Shown here piece by piece: positions 8,836 to 17,481 of a stretch of 64,000 nucleotides of DNA (positions are counted from its first letter, which is position 1; each line of letters opens with the position of its first letter). Under the pieces are notes generated by a model. The model ran no database searches and was not told where the DNA came from. It worked only from the letters and a program-made list of their open reading frames with translations. Both the position numbers and the translations under genes were made by a program. Source of the DNA: CANHBY01 sp046342195 (lineage in GTDB: Bacteria; Pseudomonadota; Gammaproteobacteria; Burkholderiales; Burkholderiaceae_C); NCBI GenBank assembly GCA_046342195.1, contig JBKDQE010000035.1, forward strand, positions 1 through 64,000. Direction: 5' to 3'.

Positions 8836-8847
8836 GGAACCTCTGCA
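8836..8847 (+). repeat. Interspersed GGAACCTCTGCA repeat, copy 1
   Basis: GGAACCTCTGC lies between the islet gene and trmL. The same 10-11 bases recur in three other intergenic places in this window (22055, 48892 inverted, 63344), so it is probably the end of a mobile element or a dispersed repeat. Confidence 0.4.
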
Positions 8848-8901
8848 CCAGGTGGCCAGTTGAAGAAAAATCAATCAACAACCGTACCACCTTATTCCAA
8901 T

Positions 8902-9393
8902 TTATACAGGTTTGAGAGGTTTGTCAGGCCCGATAATATAGGCATTTTGACGCCAGGCTTCAAAAACAGCCACCGCCACGGCATTACTGAGGTTGAGGCT
9001 GCGCTGCCCTTCGCGCATCGGAAGCCGGAGGCGCTGGCCGGGGGCAAAAGAATCTCGCAGCGCGCTTGGCAGCCCCGCTGTTTCTGAGCCAAACACCAAA
9101 TAATCACCAAGTTGCCAGGACACTTCCGAAAAAAGACGGCTGCCCCGCGTTGTGAAAGCAAAAATTCGATCTGGTTGCGGGGCGGTATTTTCAAGAAATG
9201 CTTGCCAACTGGGGTGTCGTTGTACAGAAGCACACTCGTGATAATCCAGCCCTGCACGTCGTAACAAGCGGTCTTCCATCTCAAACCCAAGGGGTTCAAT
9301 CAAGTGAAGATGACAACCTGTGTTGGCCGCCAAGCGAATCACGTTGCCTGTATTCGGAGGTATTTCCGGATGAACCAAAATAATATTGAACAT
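8902..9393 (-). CDS. trmL: tRNA (cytidine(34)-2'-O)-methyltransferase TrmL
   Basis: A 163-residue SPOUT-family methyltransferase. It has the family signatures HPEIPPNTGNVIRLAA near the start, VFGSETAGLP in the SAM-binding knot and LNLSNAVAVAVFEAW near the end. TrmL methylates the wobble ribose of tRNA-Leu(CAA/UAA) anticodons. The ATG at 9393 gives MFNIILVHPEIPPN, the usual N-terminus; longer starts are in frame but would overlap comF. It follows comF on the same strand by 50 bases, suggesting one operon. Confidence 0.9.
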   Translation of the reverse strand: MFNIILVHPEIPPNTGNVIRLAANTGCHLHLIEPLGFEMEDRLLRRAGLDYHECASVQRHPSWQAFLENTAPQPDRIFAFTTRGSRLFSEVSWQLGDYLVFGSETAGLPSALRDSFAPGQRLRLPMREGQRSLNLSNAVAVAVFEAWRQNAYIIGPDKPLKPV

Positions 9394-9443
9394 AGAATAA
9401 GAGTTGATTGACAGCATCAAATGCCCAAGGTGCATTTTGAGGT

Positions 9444-10202
9444 TCAAAGCGACACTGAATGAGGGGGCGGCGTGCGTGCAAATATCCAAACCCCGACAGA
9501 GGCCGCCCCTGCTTCCTTGAGAAGCCTGGCCAAAATATTCATGGTTGCGCCTGTGGTCATCACATCATCTACGAGTATCACGTGTTGGCCCTCAAGAAAT
9601 TCTCTGGCCTTGGCTGCCAACGCAAAAACCCCCTTGAGATTACTCGCTCTGCCGTGTAGCGGCAAAGACATTTGTTCTGGCGTGTCACGCGTTTTCAGCA
9701 AAAAATCTGAACGGCTTGGCCAGTCAAGTCTTTGCGCGAGCCGCCTGGCGAGCTCCCACGATTGATTAAAACCACGTTGACGAATGCGGGCCTTCCCAAG
9801 AGGCACGGGCAAAATCAGGCTTGATGAAGAGCCGTTCAATGGCGGCCCGTTTTTTAACATCAGATCGACAAAGCTGTCCACCAGATCCAGGCCCTCGTGA
9901 AATTTGAATTGAGTGATCAGCCTGGCCCAAGGAAAAGCATAATCCACGGCAGCACGGCCTGCGTCGAAGAAAGGCGGATCACGCAGGCAAGTGCCGCAAA
10001 TGAGGGCATCGCTGGCGCAGCCAATCGCGCATCGAGGGCAGCGAGGAACCGGGGGAATAAAACGAAAAATGCAGTCTTCACAGATTCGTGAGCCATCCAG
10101 CTGGCCGCAGCCAGCGCATAAGCCGGGCAAATGGGCCAAGCACTTGGTTTTGACGCTTCTCAGGGCATTGACAAAATAACGGCTCATATTAGCTTCAGAC
10201 AT
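9444..10202 (-). CDS. comF: ComF family phosphoribosyltransferase-like protein
   Basis: A 252-residue ComF-like protein. The N-terminal part carries paired cysteines of a zinc-ribbon type (CAGC, CEDC, CPRC, CGTC). The C-terminal part is a phosphoribosyltransferase fold with the PRPP-binding motif VILVDDVMTTGAT. Members take part in DNA uptake or in unspecified nucleotide metabolism; which applies here cannot be told. It is probably cotranscribed with trmL and diverges from the methyltransferase gene at 10375. Confidence 0.85.
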   Translation of the reverse strand: MSEANMSRYFVNALRSVKTKCLAHLPGLCAGCGQLDGSRICEDCIFRFIPPVPRCPRCAIGCASDALICGTCLRDPPFFDAGRAAVDYAFPWARLITQFKFHEGLDLVDSFVDLMLKNGPPLNGSSSSLILPVPLGKARIRQRGFNQSWELARRLAQRLDWPSRSDFLLKTRDTPEQMSLPLHGRASNLKGVFALAAKAREFLEGQHVILVDDVMTTGATMNILARLLKEAGAASVGVWIFARTPPPHSVSL

Positions 10203-10374
10203 TTCTGTGAAACCTCTCGTGGCGAGAGCATCACTTGCCCAGAAAGCCTCTGCGGCGTGGATTTTCTGGCCTTTCTCACCCGCAACACAGCAGAGGCTCC
10301 CTTGTACTCACCCTCCGAGCCCACCGCGCTCATTCATGACGGGTTTTCCAGAGGCGCCTGAATATACTGGCAGC

Positions 10375-11295
10375 ATGAACCCCACCTCCATCGAAATTCG
10401 GCCTGAATTCGACGCTTCTGCTGCATCGCTTCTGCTCAGGCGGCTCTCTCGTCATCCGCAGCCTCCTTGGTTGCATACTGAAGTGGCTTCACGCATGGTG
10501 CAGCGACTGCCCCTGATTCGCCTCCAGCCTGGGCATGTGATTCAATGGTGGGCGGGCTTGGGAGCATCCTCTGAATTTCTTGCCAAGGCTTATCCTCGTG
10601 CCCGCCAAACTGAGGTTGAACCCAGCCCCGAGTGGCTGAGCCGCAGCCAAGCCCTGCAGCCGGCGTGGTGGCGCCGCCTCCCGTGGGTGGGACGTGAGCA
10701 GCAGGTTCTTGGGGAAGCCGATCTTCAAACACTGCCCAACGCGCACCTGATTTGGGCCAACATGATGCTTCATTGGGTCGCGGATCCGGCTTGCCTGATG
10801 ACCTCTTGGCACCAGATGCTCGCCACCGATGGCTTTTTGATGTTTTCTTGCCTCGGGCCAGACACCCTGCGCGAGCTTAAAGCTTTATATGCCGCAAAGG
10901 GTTGGGGGTCTTCGCATCTGCCATTTCTGGACATGCACGACTTGGGCGATATGCTCGTGCACGCCGGTTTCGCCGACCCCGTCATGGATCAAGAGTGCCT
11001 GAGCCTCACCTGGGCCGAGCCCGAAGCCCTGTTGTCAGATCTGCGCGCATGGGGTGCCAACCTTGGCCAGCAGCGCTTCCCAGGGCTGCGCACCCGAGGT
11101 TGGCACCAACAACTGTGTCAGGCCCTGCGGGAACTCCGGCGCCCTGACAATGGCCGAATTTCCATCACCTTTGAACTGGTCTACGGGCATGCTTTCAAAG
11201 CCGCCCCCAAAGCCCCGGTGGCCCCTGAAACCCGCATTTCCGTCAGAGATATGAAAGCCATGGTGCAGCACTCAAGAACCACAAAATCATCATGA
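10375..11295 (+). CDS. Class I SAM-dependent methyltransferase, BioC-like
   Basis: A 306-residue methyltransferase. The N-terminus (EIRPEFDASAASLLLRRL) looks like a BioC-type R-x-FD-x-AA-x-x-Y block lacking the Tyr. The SAM-binding glycine loop is degenerate (QWWAGLGASSEFL), but ANMMLHWVADP and FSCLGPDTLRELK are strongly BioC-like. BioC methylates malonyl-ACP to start biotin synthesis. The altered glycine loop raises doubt about activity. No other biotin gene is in view. The ATG at 10375 was chosen; ATG 10336 is in frame. It diverges from comF. Confidence 0.65.
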   Translation: MNPTSIEIRPEFDASAASLLLRRLSRHPQPPWLHTEVASRMVQRLPLIRLQPGHVIQWWAGLGASSEFLAKAYPRARQTEVEPSPEWLSRSQALQPAWWRRLPWVGREQQVLGEADLQTLPNAHLIWANMMLHWVADPACLMTSWHQMLATDGFLMFSCLGPDTLRELKALYAAKGWGSSHLPFLDMHDLGDMLVHAGFADPVMDQECLSLTWAEPEALLSDLRAWGANLGQQRFPGLRTRGWHQQLCQALRELRRPDNGRISITFELVYGHAFKAAPKAPVAPETRISVRDMKAMVQHSRTTKSS

Positions 11296-11543
11296 GCCAG
11301 CGTCTTTGAAGGCACACCATACATTCACTTGGTAGTGTGAGCTAAAATACGAAATCTTTTTTCAGGGGCTTTTTCGGCTCGGCAAGCCAACAAGTTTGCT
11401 GGCGGCCGAAAGCGCTCCAGTGTTCACAAGGTTTGACAGCATGGCGCGGCGGCGGTGTATTGGGTTCGTCGCGGTTCTTCTGGGTGCCAAGCAGTTCGGC
11501 CTTGTGAGGCATCCATCGTGAGAACTCGGGTGAGACGAAAGCA

Positions 11544-12767
11544 ATGATGAAAACGATAAATGCACTGTGGCGCAGCATGGGTCATGGCCTGCTCATGACA
11601 GCCCTGACCCTCTCCGCTGGCGCGGCTTGGTCGGTTCAAGATCTGAAAGGCGGCCCTGCGGTCAATCAGCTTGATCTTCACCCCGCCGTGACAGCCATTG
11701 CCCGCGAACAGCAGTGGCTTCACTATTTCATGCTGGTTGTCTGCTCCGTGATTTTTATCGGTGTGTTTGGGGTCATGTTTTATTCCATTCTCAAACACCG
11801 CAAATCGAAGGGGGCCCAAGCGGCCCATTTCCATGAAAGCACCACGGTAGAAATCGTCTGGACAGTCATTCCCTTCTTGATCGTGATTGCCATGGCCTGG
11901 CCGGCGACCAAGGTGGTGGTTGCCATGAAAGACACCAGCTCAGCAGACCTCACCATCAAGGCCACGGGCATGCAGTGGAAATGGGGTTACGAATACCTGC
12001 GCGGTGAAGGTGAAGGAATTTCCTTCCTTTCAACCCTTGATCAATCCCATCGTGAAATGTCAGACTCGGGAAAACCCGATCCATCCACGAACAACTACCT
12101 GCTTAAAGTCGATCAGCCCTTGGTTGTGCCTGAGGGCAAAAAAGTGCGCATCATCACCACAGCCACCGATGTCATCCACGCCTGGATGGTTCCCGCCTTT
12201 GGCGTCAAGCAAGACGCCATTCCCGGTTTTGTGCGTGACACCTGGTTTCGGGCCGAAGCCGCGGGCGACTATTACGGCCAATGCGCCGAGCTCTGCGGCA
12301 AAGAGCATGCCTATATGCCCATCCATGTCAAGGTACTCAAGCAAGATGACTACGCCGCTTGGGTAGCCGCCAAAAAAGAAGCTTTGGGCATCAAGGATCC
12401 TGCAACCGGAGCGGCCACCGTTGCTCAAGCCGCGCCCCCGGAAGACCTCAAAAAAGTCTGGGCCCGATCCGAACTCATGGATCGCGGTCAAGCGGTTTAT
12501 GCTCAAAACTGTGCGGCCTGCCATCAAGCCAATGGCCAAAGTAGCGGCCCCATCAAGCCCCTTGATGGTTCTGCAGTGGTGCTGTCCCCAGACAAGCTCA
12601 AGCAAATCAAGGTCTTGCTGGCGGGTCAAAACAATGGTGCCATGCCCGCTTGGGCGCATCTCAGCAACACAGAAATTGCTGCAGTGATCACCTTCACCAA
12701 AAACAATTGGTCTAACAAAACCGGCCAAATCGTGCAGCCTGCTGAAGTGGCTGCGGCACGCAAGTGA
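11544..12767 (+). CDS. ctaC: Cytochrome c oxidase subunit II with fused cytochrome c domain
   Basis: A 407-residue subunit II of an aa3-type haem-copper oxidase. It has a signal peptide (about 1-29), two membrane helices (about 60-82 and 105-125), and a cupredoxin domain. The CuA ligands are visible in HAWMVP and GQCAELCGKEHAYMP. A C-terminal class I cytochrome c domain follows, with haem motif CAACH near residue 325 and a later MPAW that can supply the axial Met. This is a caa3-style fusion. It accepts electrons in the periplasm and passes them to subunit I. It is the first gene of the ctaC-ctaD-...-ctaE run and has a 250-base upstream region. Confidence 0.95.
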   Translation: MMKTINALWRSMGHGLLMTALTLSAGAAWSVQDLKGGPAVNQLDLHPAVTAIAREQQWLHYFMLVVCSVIFIGVFGVMFYSILKHRKSKGAQAAHFHESTTVEIVWTVIPFLIVIAMAWPATKVVVAMKDTSSADLTIKATGMQWKWGYEYLRGEGEGISFLSTLDQSHREMSDSGKPDPSTNNYLLKVDQPLVVPEGKKVRIITTATDVIHAWMVPAFGVKQDAIPGFVRDTWFRAEAAGDYYGQCAELCGKEHAYMPIHVKVLKQDDYAAWVAAKKEALGIKDPATGAATVAQAAPPEDLKKVWARSELMDRGQAVYAQNCAACHQANGQSSGPIKPLDGSAVVLSPDKLKQIKVLLAGQNNGAMPAWAHLSNTEIAAVITFTKNNWSNKTGQIVQPAEVAAARK

Positions 12768-12796
12768 ATTCAACTCCCAGCCCACAAGGAAACCCC

Positions 12797-14416
12797 ATGA
12801 GTGCAGTGCTTGACCATCATTCAAGTCATGGCCACGACCACGCCCACGATCATCCCCATGGTTGGAGGCGTTGGTTGTTTGCGACCAACCACAAAGACAT
12901 CGGAACCCTTTACCTTCTGTTCTCCTTCGCCATGCTGATGGTGGGTGGGGTTCTGGCCCTGCTGATCCGCGCTGAGTTGTTCCAGCCGGGCTTGCAGTTT
13001 GTCAACCCTCAACTTTTCAACCAGCTCACCACCATGCACGGGCTGATCATGGTTTTCGGTGCCATCATGCCGGCCTTTGTCGGCTTTGCGAACTGGATGA
13101 TTCCACTGCAAATTGGTGCCTCTGATATGGCTTTTGCCCGCATGAACAACTTCAGCTTCTGGCTGATGATTCCTGCGGCCATCATTCTGGTGTCTTCGTT
13201 CTTTATGCCGGGAGGGGCTCCTGCGGCTGGCTGGACGCTTTATGCCCCCTTGACTCTGCAAATGGGTCCATCGATGGATGCCGCCATCTTTGCCATGCAC
13301 ATCCTTGGGGCCAGCTCTATCATGGGCTCCATCAACATCATCGTCACCATCTTGAACATGCGGGCCCCCGGCATGAGCCTCATGAAAATGCCCTTGTTCT
13401 GCTGGACTTGGCTCATCACAGCCTATTTGTTGATCGCCGTGATGCCCGTGCTTGCGGGCGCCATCACCATGACCCTCACTGATCGCCACTTCGGCACCAG
13501 CTTTTTCAACCCTGCTGGCGGTGGAGACCCTGTGATGTACCAGCATATTTTCTGGTTCTTCGGGCATCCTGAGGTCTACATCATGATTTTGCCGGCTTTC
13601 GGCATTGTAAGTGCCATTATTCCCGCCTTTGCCCGCAAGCCTTTATTTGGTTATACCTCGATGGTCTACGCCACGGCTTCCATTGCCATTTTGAGCTTCA
13701 TCGTGTGGGCGCACCATATGTTTACCACCGGCATGCCCGTGACCGGTCAGTTATTCTTTATGTACGCCACCATGCTGATTGCCGTGCCCACTGGCGTGAA
13801 AATTTTCAACTGGATCGCCACCATGTGGCGCGGCTCCATGACTTTTGAAACCCCGATGTTGTGGGCCGTGGGTTTCATTTTCGTGTTCACCATGGGCGGC
13901 TTCACCGGGCTCATCCTGTCGGTCGCCCCAATTGATATTCAAGTGCAAGACACCTATTACGTGGTCGCCCACTTCCACTATGTGCTGGTGGCCGGCTCCC
14001 TGTATGCCTTGTTCGCAGGGGTCTATTACTGGGGTCCCAAATGGGCTGGTGTCATGATCAGCGAAACGCGCGGCAAAATCCACTTCTGGGGCTCATTGGT
14101 TTTTTTCAACATCACCTTTTTTCCAATGCATTTCCTCGGCTTGGCCGGAATGCCTCGTCGCTACGCTGATTACCCCCTCCAGTTTGCTGATTTCAATGCC
14201 ATAGCCTCGGTAGGCGCATTCGGTTTCGGCCTGATGCAGGTGTATTTCTTTTTTGCTGTTCTGCTGCCGCTCATGAGGGGCCAAGGTGAGCCGGCTCCAC
14301 AAAAACCCTGGGATGGTGCTGAAGGCCTAGAGTGGGAAGTTCCTTCACCGGCCCCCTTTCATACTTTTGAAGAGCCTCCCAAGCTGAATGCGTCAGCCAC
14401 CCGCATCATTGCCTAA
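12797..14416 (+). CDS. ctaD: Cytochrome c oxidase subunit I
   Basis: A 539-residue, twelve-helix catalytic subunit. It holds low-spin haem a, high-spin haem a3 and CuB. Visible landmarks are TTMHGLIMVFG (haem a His), WFFGHPEVYIMILP (CuB His and cross-linked Tyr), WAHHMFTTG (CuB His pair), and YYVVAHFHYVL (haem a3 and a His). A His-rich N-terminal tail (SSHGHDHAHDHPHG) precedes the first helix. The ATG at 12797 has AAGGA 6 bases upstream and is preferred over GTG 12764, which would overlap ctaC. Confidence 0.96.
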   Translation: MSAVLDHHSSHGHDHAHDHPHGWRRWLFATNHKDIGTLYLLFSFAMLMVGGVLALLIRAELFQPGLQFVNPQLFNQLTTMHGLIMVFGAIMPAFVGFANWMIPLQIGASDMAFARMNNFSFWLMIPAAIILVSSFFMPGGAPAAGWTLYAPLTLQMGPSMDAAIFAMHILGASSIMGSINIIVTILNMRAPGMSLMKMPLFCWTWLITAYLLIAVMPVLAGAITMTLTDRHFGTSFFNPAGGGDPVMYQHIFWFFGHPEVYIMILPAFGIVSAIIPAFARKPLFGYTSMVYATASIAILSFIVWAHHMFTTGMPVTGQLFFMYATMLIAVPTGVKIFNWIATMWRGSMTFETPMLWAVGFIFVFTMGGFTGLILSVAPIDIQVQDTYYVVAHFHYVLVAGSLYALFAGVYYWGPKWAGVMISETRGKIHFWGSLVFFNITFFPMHFLGLAGMPRRYADYPLQFADFNAIASVGAFGFGLMQVYFFFAVLLPLMRGQGEPAPQKPWDGAEGLEWEVPSPAPFHTFEEPPKLNASATRIIA

Positions 14417-14429
14417 ATCACACCTTCTC

Positions 14430-14540
14430 ATGACTCCCGAGCAAAAAAAACAAAACACCAGGCTGGCCTTGATTTTGGCTAGTGTGGCCGGCCTGTTTTT
14501 TATCGGCTTCATCGCTCGAGCCTTCCTTTTCGGAATTTGA
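14430..14540 (+). CDS. Cytochrome oxidase small assembly protein (36 aa)
   Basis: A 36-residue protein starting MTPEQKKQN, followed by one hydrophobic helix (LALILASVAGLFFIGFIA) and a short tail. A protein of this size and pattern lies between subunit I and ctaG in many Burkholderiales and is known as a small cytochrome oxidase assembly protein. It starts 13 bases after ctaD and ends 3 bases before ctaG, which fits tight cotranscription. It is easily missed by length cut-offs. Confidence 0.8.
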   Translation: MTPEQKKQNTRLALILASVAGLFFIGFIARAFLFGI

Positions 14541-14543
14541 CTC

Positions 14544-15137
14544 ATGTTGCAACGGATTCCTTTCGGGCTGCGCAGAGACAACCTGCGCATGGTGAGCAAA
14601 CTGCTGGTGGTGACCGGCCTCATGTTTGGCTTTGGCTACGCTCTGGTCCCCATGTACCGCGCCATATGCACAGCACTCGGGATCAACGTGCTGGCGCTCT
14701 CGGATCAAAAAACGGGCCTGAGCGCCAATTCAGTGTCAGTGCGCAATACCCAAATCGACACCTCCCGAACCATTTTGGTCGAATTTGATGCCAATGCCCG
14801 CGGCGTCTGGGATTTCAAACCTGCCCAACGAAGCCTGCAAGTGCATCCCGGTGAGGTGGCCACTGTGATGTACGAATTTCGAAATTTACAATCTCGCGTC
14901 ATTGCTGCGCAAGCCATTCCAAGTTACGCCCCCCATCAGGCTTCGCTTCATTTCAATAAACTAGAGTGTTTTTGTTTCAACGAATATGTTTTGCAGGCGG
15001 GTGAATCCAAACAATGGCCTGTGGTGTTCGTGATTGACCCCAAGTTGCCCAAAGATGTCAAAACCATCACCCTGTCTTATACTTTTTTTGAGGTGGGGGG
15101 TAAAGTTCCTCCAGCCCCTCCCGGCGGGCGCTCATGA
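14544..15137 (+). CDS. ctaG: Cytochrome c oxidase assembly protein CtaG/Cox11
   Basis: A 197-residue Cox11-type copper chaperone that delivers copper to the CuB site of subunit I. It has one N-terminal membrane helix (about 20-40) and a periplasmic immunoglobulin-like domain with the copper motif ECFCFNEY. It ends with the usual LSYTFFEV strand. It overlaps the next gene by the ATGA arrangement and lies in the oxidase operon. Confidence 0.95.
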   Translation: MLQRIPFGLRRDNLRMVSKLLVVTGLMFGFGYALVPMYRAICTALGINVLALSDQKTGLSANSVSVRNTQIDTSRTILVEFDANARGVWDFKPAQRSLQVHPGEVATVMYEFRNLQSRVIAAQAIPSYAPHQASLHFNKLECFCFNEYVLQAGESKQWPVVFVIDPKLPKDVKTITLSYTFFEVGGKVPPAPPGGRS

Positions 15138-15370
15138 CCGATCCTGGCAGTGATCTACGAGAGGCCATTCAGCGCAAGGCTTCTTTGGGACAAACGATCA
15201 AGGCCGTCGCGTGGTCATTTTTAGGTATTCGGAAATCTTCCGACTATGAAAAAGACATCAGCCAGCTTAACCCGGTGCACGTCATCGTGGCGGGGGTGTT
15301 GGCGGCTGTTTTATTTGTGTTAGGGCTTCTCGCTGTAGTGAACTGGGTTCTGAGCAGCGGTGTGGCGTAA
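15134..15370 (+). CDS. DUF2970 family membrane protein
   Basis: A 78-residue protein with one C-terminal membrane helix (VIVAGVLAAVLFVLGLLAVVNW) after a soluble segment containing WSFLGIRKSSDYEKD, the hallmark of the DUF2970 family. These proteins sit regularly between ctaG and subunit III in Betaproteobacteria; a role in oxidase assembly is likely but not shown. ATGA overlap with ctaG implies translational coupling. Confidence 0.8.
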   Translation: MTDPGSDLREAIQRKASLGQTIKAVAWSFLGIRKSSDYEKDISQLNPVHVIVAGVLAAVLFVLGLLAVVNWVLSSGVA

Positions 15371-15440
15371 AGTCAAGATGAATTCCCATTCAAGGCTAAG
15401 GTGCAGCGCCAAATGGGTTGATCGGTATAAGGAGAAAAAT

Positions 15441-16325
15441 ATGTCAGCAGCCATTCAAAAGGGGAACACCCCCTATTACTTTGTCCCCCCACCCTCGGCC
15501 TACCCCATTTTGGCATCAACGGGTTTGTTTTTTGTGATTCTCGGCGCAGGCCAGTGGATCAACAAATCATCTTGGGGCGCTTATTCTTTGGCCGCCGGCC
15601 TGCTCATGTGGGGGCTGGTGATGTTTGCCTGGTTTGGCGCCGCAATTCGCGAAAGTGAAAACGGTTTATACAGCAAGCGCATTGATATTTCCTACCGCTG
15701 GGGCATGAGCTGGTTCATTTTCTCTGAAGTGATGTTTTTTGCTGCCTTTTTTGGAGCACTCTACTGGGCCCGAGGGCACGCCGTTCCTAACCTTGGTAGC
15801 CTTGAAAATGCCCTGATCTGGCCTGATTTTCGTGCCATTTGGCCAAGCGTTCAGGCAGGTGCCACCGCTTCTCCGGCAGGAACAGTTGAGCCCTTTACCA
15901 CCATCGGCCCCTGGCCTTTGCCCACCATCAATACCGCCTTGTTGCTCACTTCCGGCATCACCCTCACGATCGCCCACCATGCACTGATCGCTGGGCAACG
16001 TGCCCGCACCATTTTTTTTATGTGGGTTACGGTGCTTCTCGGGGCTATTTTTATGATGGTGCAAGGCTTTGAATATCTTCATGCTTACCGTGATCTGAAC
16101 CTGAAGTTGAGCTCGGGCATTTTTGGCTCAACCTTTTTCATGCTGACTGGCTTTCACGGCTTCCACGTTTTTGTGGGCATGCTGATGCTGTTTTTCATCA
16201 CGCTGCGCCTGCACAAGGGCCACTTCACCGCCGATCGTCACTTTGGTTTTGAGGGTGCCGCTTGGTACTGGCACTTCGTCGATGTGGTTTGGCTTGGGCT
16301 GTATGTGGTAGTGTATTGGACCTGA
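15441..16325 (+). CDS. ctaE: Cytochrome c oxidase subunit III
   Basis: A 294-residue, seven-helix subunit III. It starts MSAAIQKGNTPYYFVPPPS after a good GGAG ribosome site at 15431. Conserved patches include SEVMFFAAFFGALYWAR, FYHLHA-like FEYLHAY and WYWHFVDVVWLGLYVVVYW. It stabilises subunit I and shields its proton-uptake path. It is the last gene of this transcription unit: a strong terminator follows at 16348. Confidence 0.95.
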   Translation: MSAAIQKGNTPYYFVPPPSAYPILASTGLFFVILGAGQWINKSSWGAYSLAAGLLMWGLVMFAWFGAAIRESENGLYSKRIDISYRWGMSWFIFSEVMFFAAFFGALYWARGHAVPNLGSLENALIWPDFRAIWPSVQAGATASPAGTVEPFTTIGPWPLPTINTALLLTSGITLTIAHHALIAGQRARTIFFMWVTVLLGAIFMMVQGFEYLHAYRDLNLKLSSGIFGSTFFMLTGFHGFHVFVGMLMLFFITLRLHKGHFTADRHFGFEGAAWYWHFVDVVWLGLYVVVYWT

Positions 16326-16347
16326 TTACCCTTTGGCTTCCTGAATC

Positions 16348-16373
16348 AAGGCCGCTGCATCAGCGGCCTTTTT
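16348..16373 (+). terminator. Rho-independent terminator of the ctaC-ctaE unit
   Basis: A perfect 10-bp stem (AAGGCCGCTG / CAGCGGCCTT) with a 3-base loop, the stem end running into five T residues, 23 bases after the ctaE stop. Confidence 0.85.
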
Positions 16374-16406
16374 CACAGAGCTTGGGGCCTCTTTATCCCC
16401 GGTTCC

Positions 16407-16622
16407 CTAACGCGGAATTCCGGTCGGCTGGATCCAGCCTGCCCAATAAGCCAGCCCGATAAAGCCAAACAAGGCCACTGACAAAAAAACACGCAGGGCC
16501 AGGGCGCGAGCCATCTTTTTCCCTTTATTTTCGCCCTCCTGAGGGCTGCGCACCATAAAAAAGCCGGCACACAACAGCGCCGCGATGATGGCAATGAAAG
16601 CCAAGGCAAACAGAATTTTCAT
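16407..16622 (-). CDS. DUF2909 twin-transmembrane protein
   Basis: A 71-residue protein with two predicted membrane helices: MKILFALAFIAIIAALLCAGFF and LSVALFGFIGLAYWAGW. They flank a basic loop with KKMARALALRV. This matches the small DUF2909 family, often found next to SURF1 in Burkholderiales cox clusters. The ATG at 16622 gives the usual MKI start; ATG 16631 is also in frame. It is divergent from SURF1. The role is unknown but the context suggests oxidase assembly. Confidence 0.7.
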   Translation of the reverse strand: MKILFALAFIAIIAALLCAGFFMVRSPQEGENKGKKMARALALRVFLSVALFGFIGLAYWAGWIQPTGIPR

Positions 16623-16718
16623 GTCGTGCATTATGACCGCTTTGGTACCGCATTTCGAATGGGTCTTGGGTATGAATGGTTATGACACATTTTCATTTGA
16701 TTTTTCAAGGGAACCTTC

Positions 16719-17435
16719 ATGGCCCACGGTCGTCCGTCATTATGGATTTTCATGGTCGCCTTATTGATGTCTATTGGATTGGCGCGTTTGGGTTTGTGGC
16801 AGCTTGGCCGCGCCTTCGAAAAAGAAGCTCTCCAAGAGGGCATCCGTGCTGCAGCCGCCTTGCCTGAACTTGACACCCAGGCTCTGGTGCGTAGCACCTT
16901 GGGGCCTGATTTTCATCACCGTCGTGTCAAGCTTCAGGGCCAATGGGTTAGTCAATTCACAATCTATCTTGAGAACCGACCGATGGGTGGTCGTGCAGGG
17001 TTTATTGTGGTGACCCCCCTTGTGTTGGAGGGGTATCCAGGCGCCATCGCGGTTCAGCGAGGATGGATCCCTCGAGATGCCCAAGATCGCACCAAGCTGA
17101 TGGCTCCAGGCTCTCCTGAGGGCTTGGTGGAAGTCTGGGGCCGTTTGGCTCACCCCCCCGGAGCCCTTCTTGAATTAGGGGCTGCTGATGCACAACCGGG
17201 CCCCATCCGTCAAAATATCGACCTTGATGCTTACTCTGTGCAAACCGGCCTTCTCCTGATGCCCTTCACCGTACTCCAAGAGGGCCCTCCCGAGAAAGGC
17301 CTGCTGCGTGACTGGCCAGCCCCCATTGTGAATGTGCAAAAGCACTACGGATACGCATTTCAGTGGTTCGCGATGAGTTTGCTCGTCGGGGGCCTGTATG
17401 TTTGGTTTCAATGGATACGCCCTCGACGTGCCTGA
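16719..17435 (+). CDS. SURF1 family cytochrome oxidase assembly protein
   Basis: A 238-residue SURF1/Shy1 homologue with a membrane helix at each end (about 8-27 and 212-230). The periplasmic part has the family patterns ARLGLWQLGRAFEKE, ENRPMGGRAGFIVVTPL and QRGWIPRD, and ends HYGYAFQWFAMSL. SURF1 helps insert haem a into subunit I. AAGGGAA lies upstream of the ATG. It begins a second run of oxidase biogenesis genes (to 21014). Confidence 0.92.
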   Translation: MAHGRPSLWIFMVALLMSIGLARLGLWQLGRAFEKEALQEGIRAAAALPELDTQALVRSTLGPDFHHRRVKLQGQWVSQFTIYLENRPMGGRAGFIVVTPLVLEGYPGAIAVQRGWIPRDAQDRTKLMAPGSPEGLVEVWGRLAHPPGALLELGAADAQPGPIRQNIDLDAYSVQTGLLLMPFTVLQEGPPEKGLLRDWPAPIVNVQKHYGYAFQWFAMSLLVGGLYVWFQWIRPRRA

Positions 17436-17481
17436 CTTGACCCCCACCCCCACTCTCAACAGCCCAGAAAACCCGCGCACC

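Noticed and set aside
12060..12824. Antisense frame of 254 codons opposite ctaC
   Set aside because: ctaC has complete CuA and haem c motifs; the antisense frame is a codon-bias shadow.
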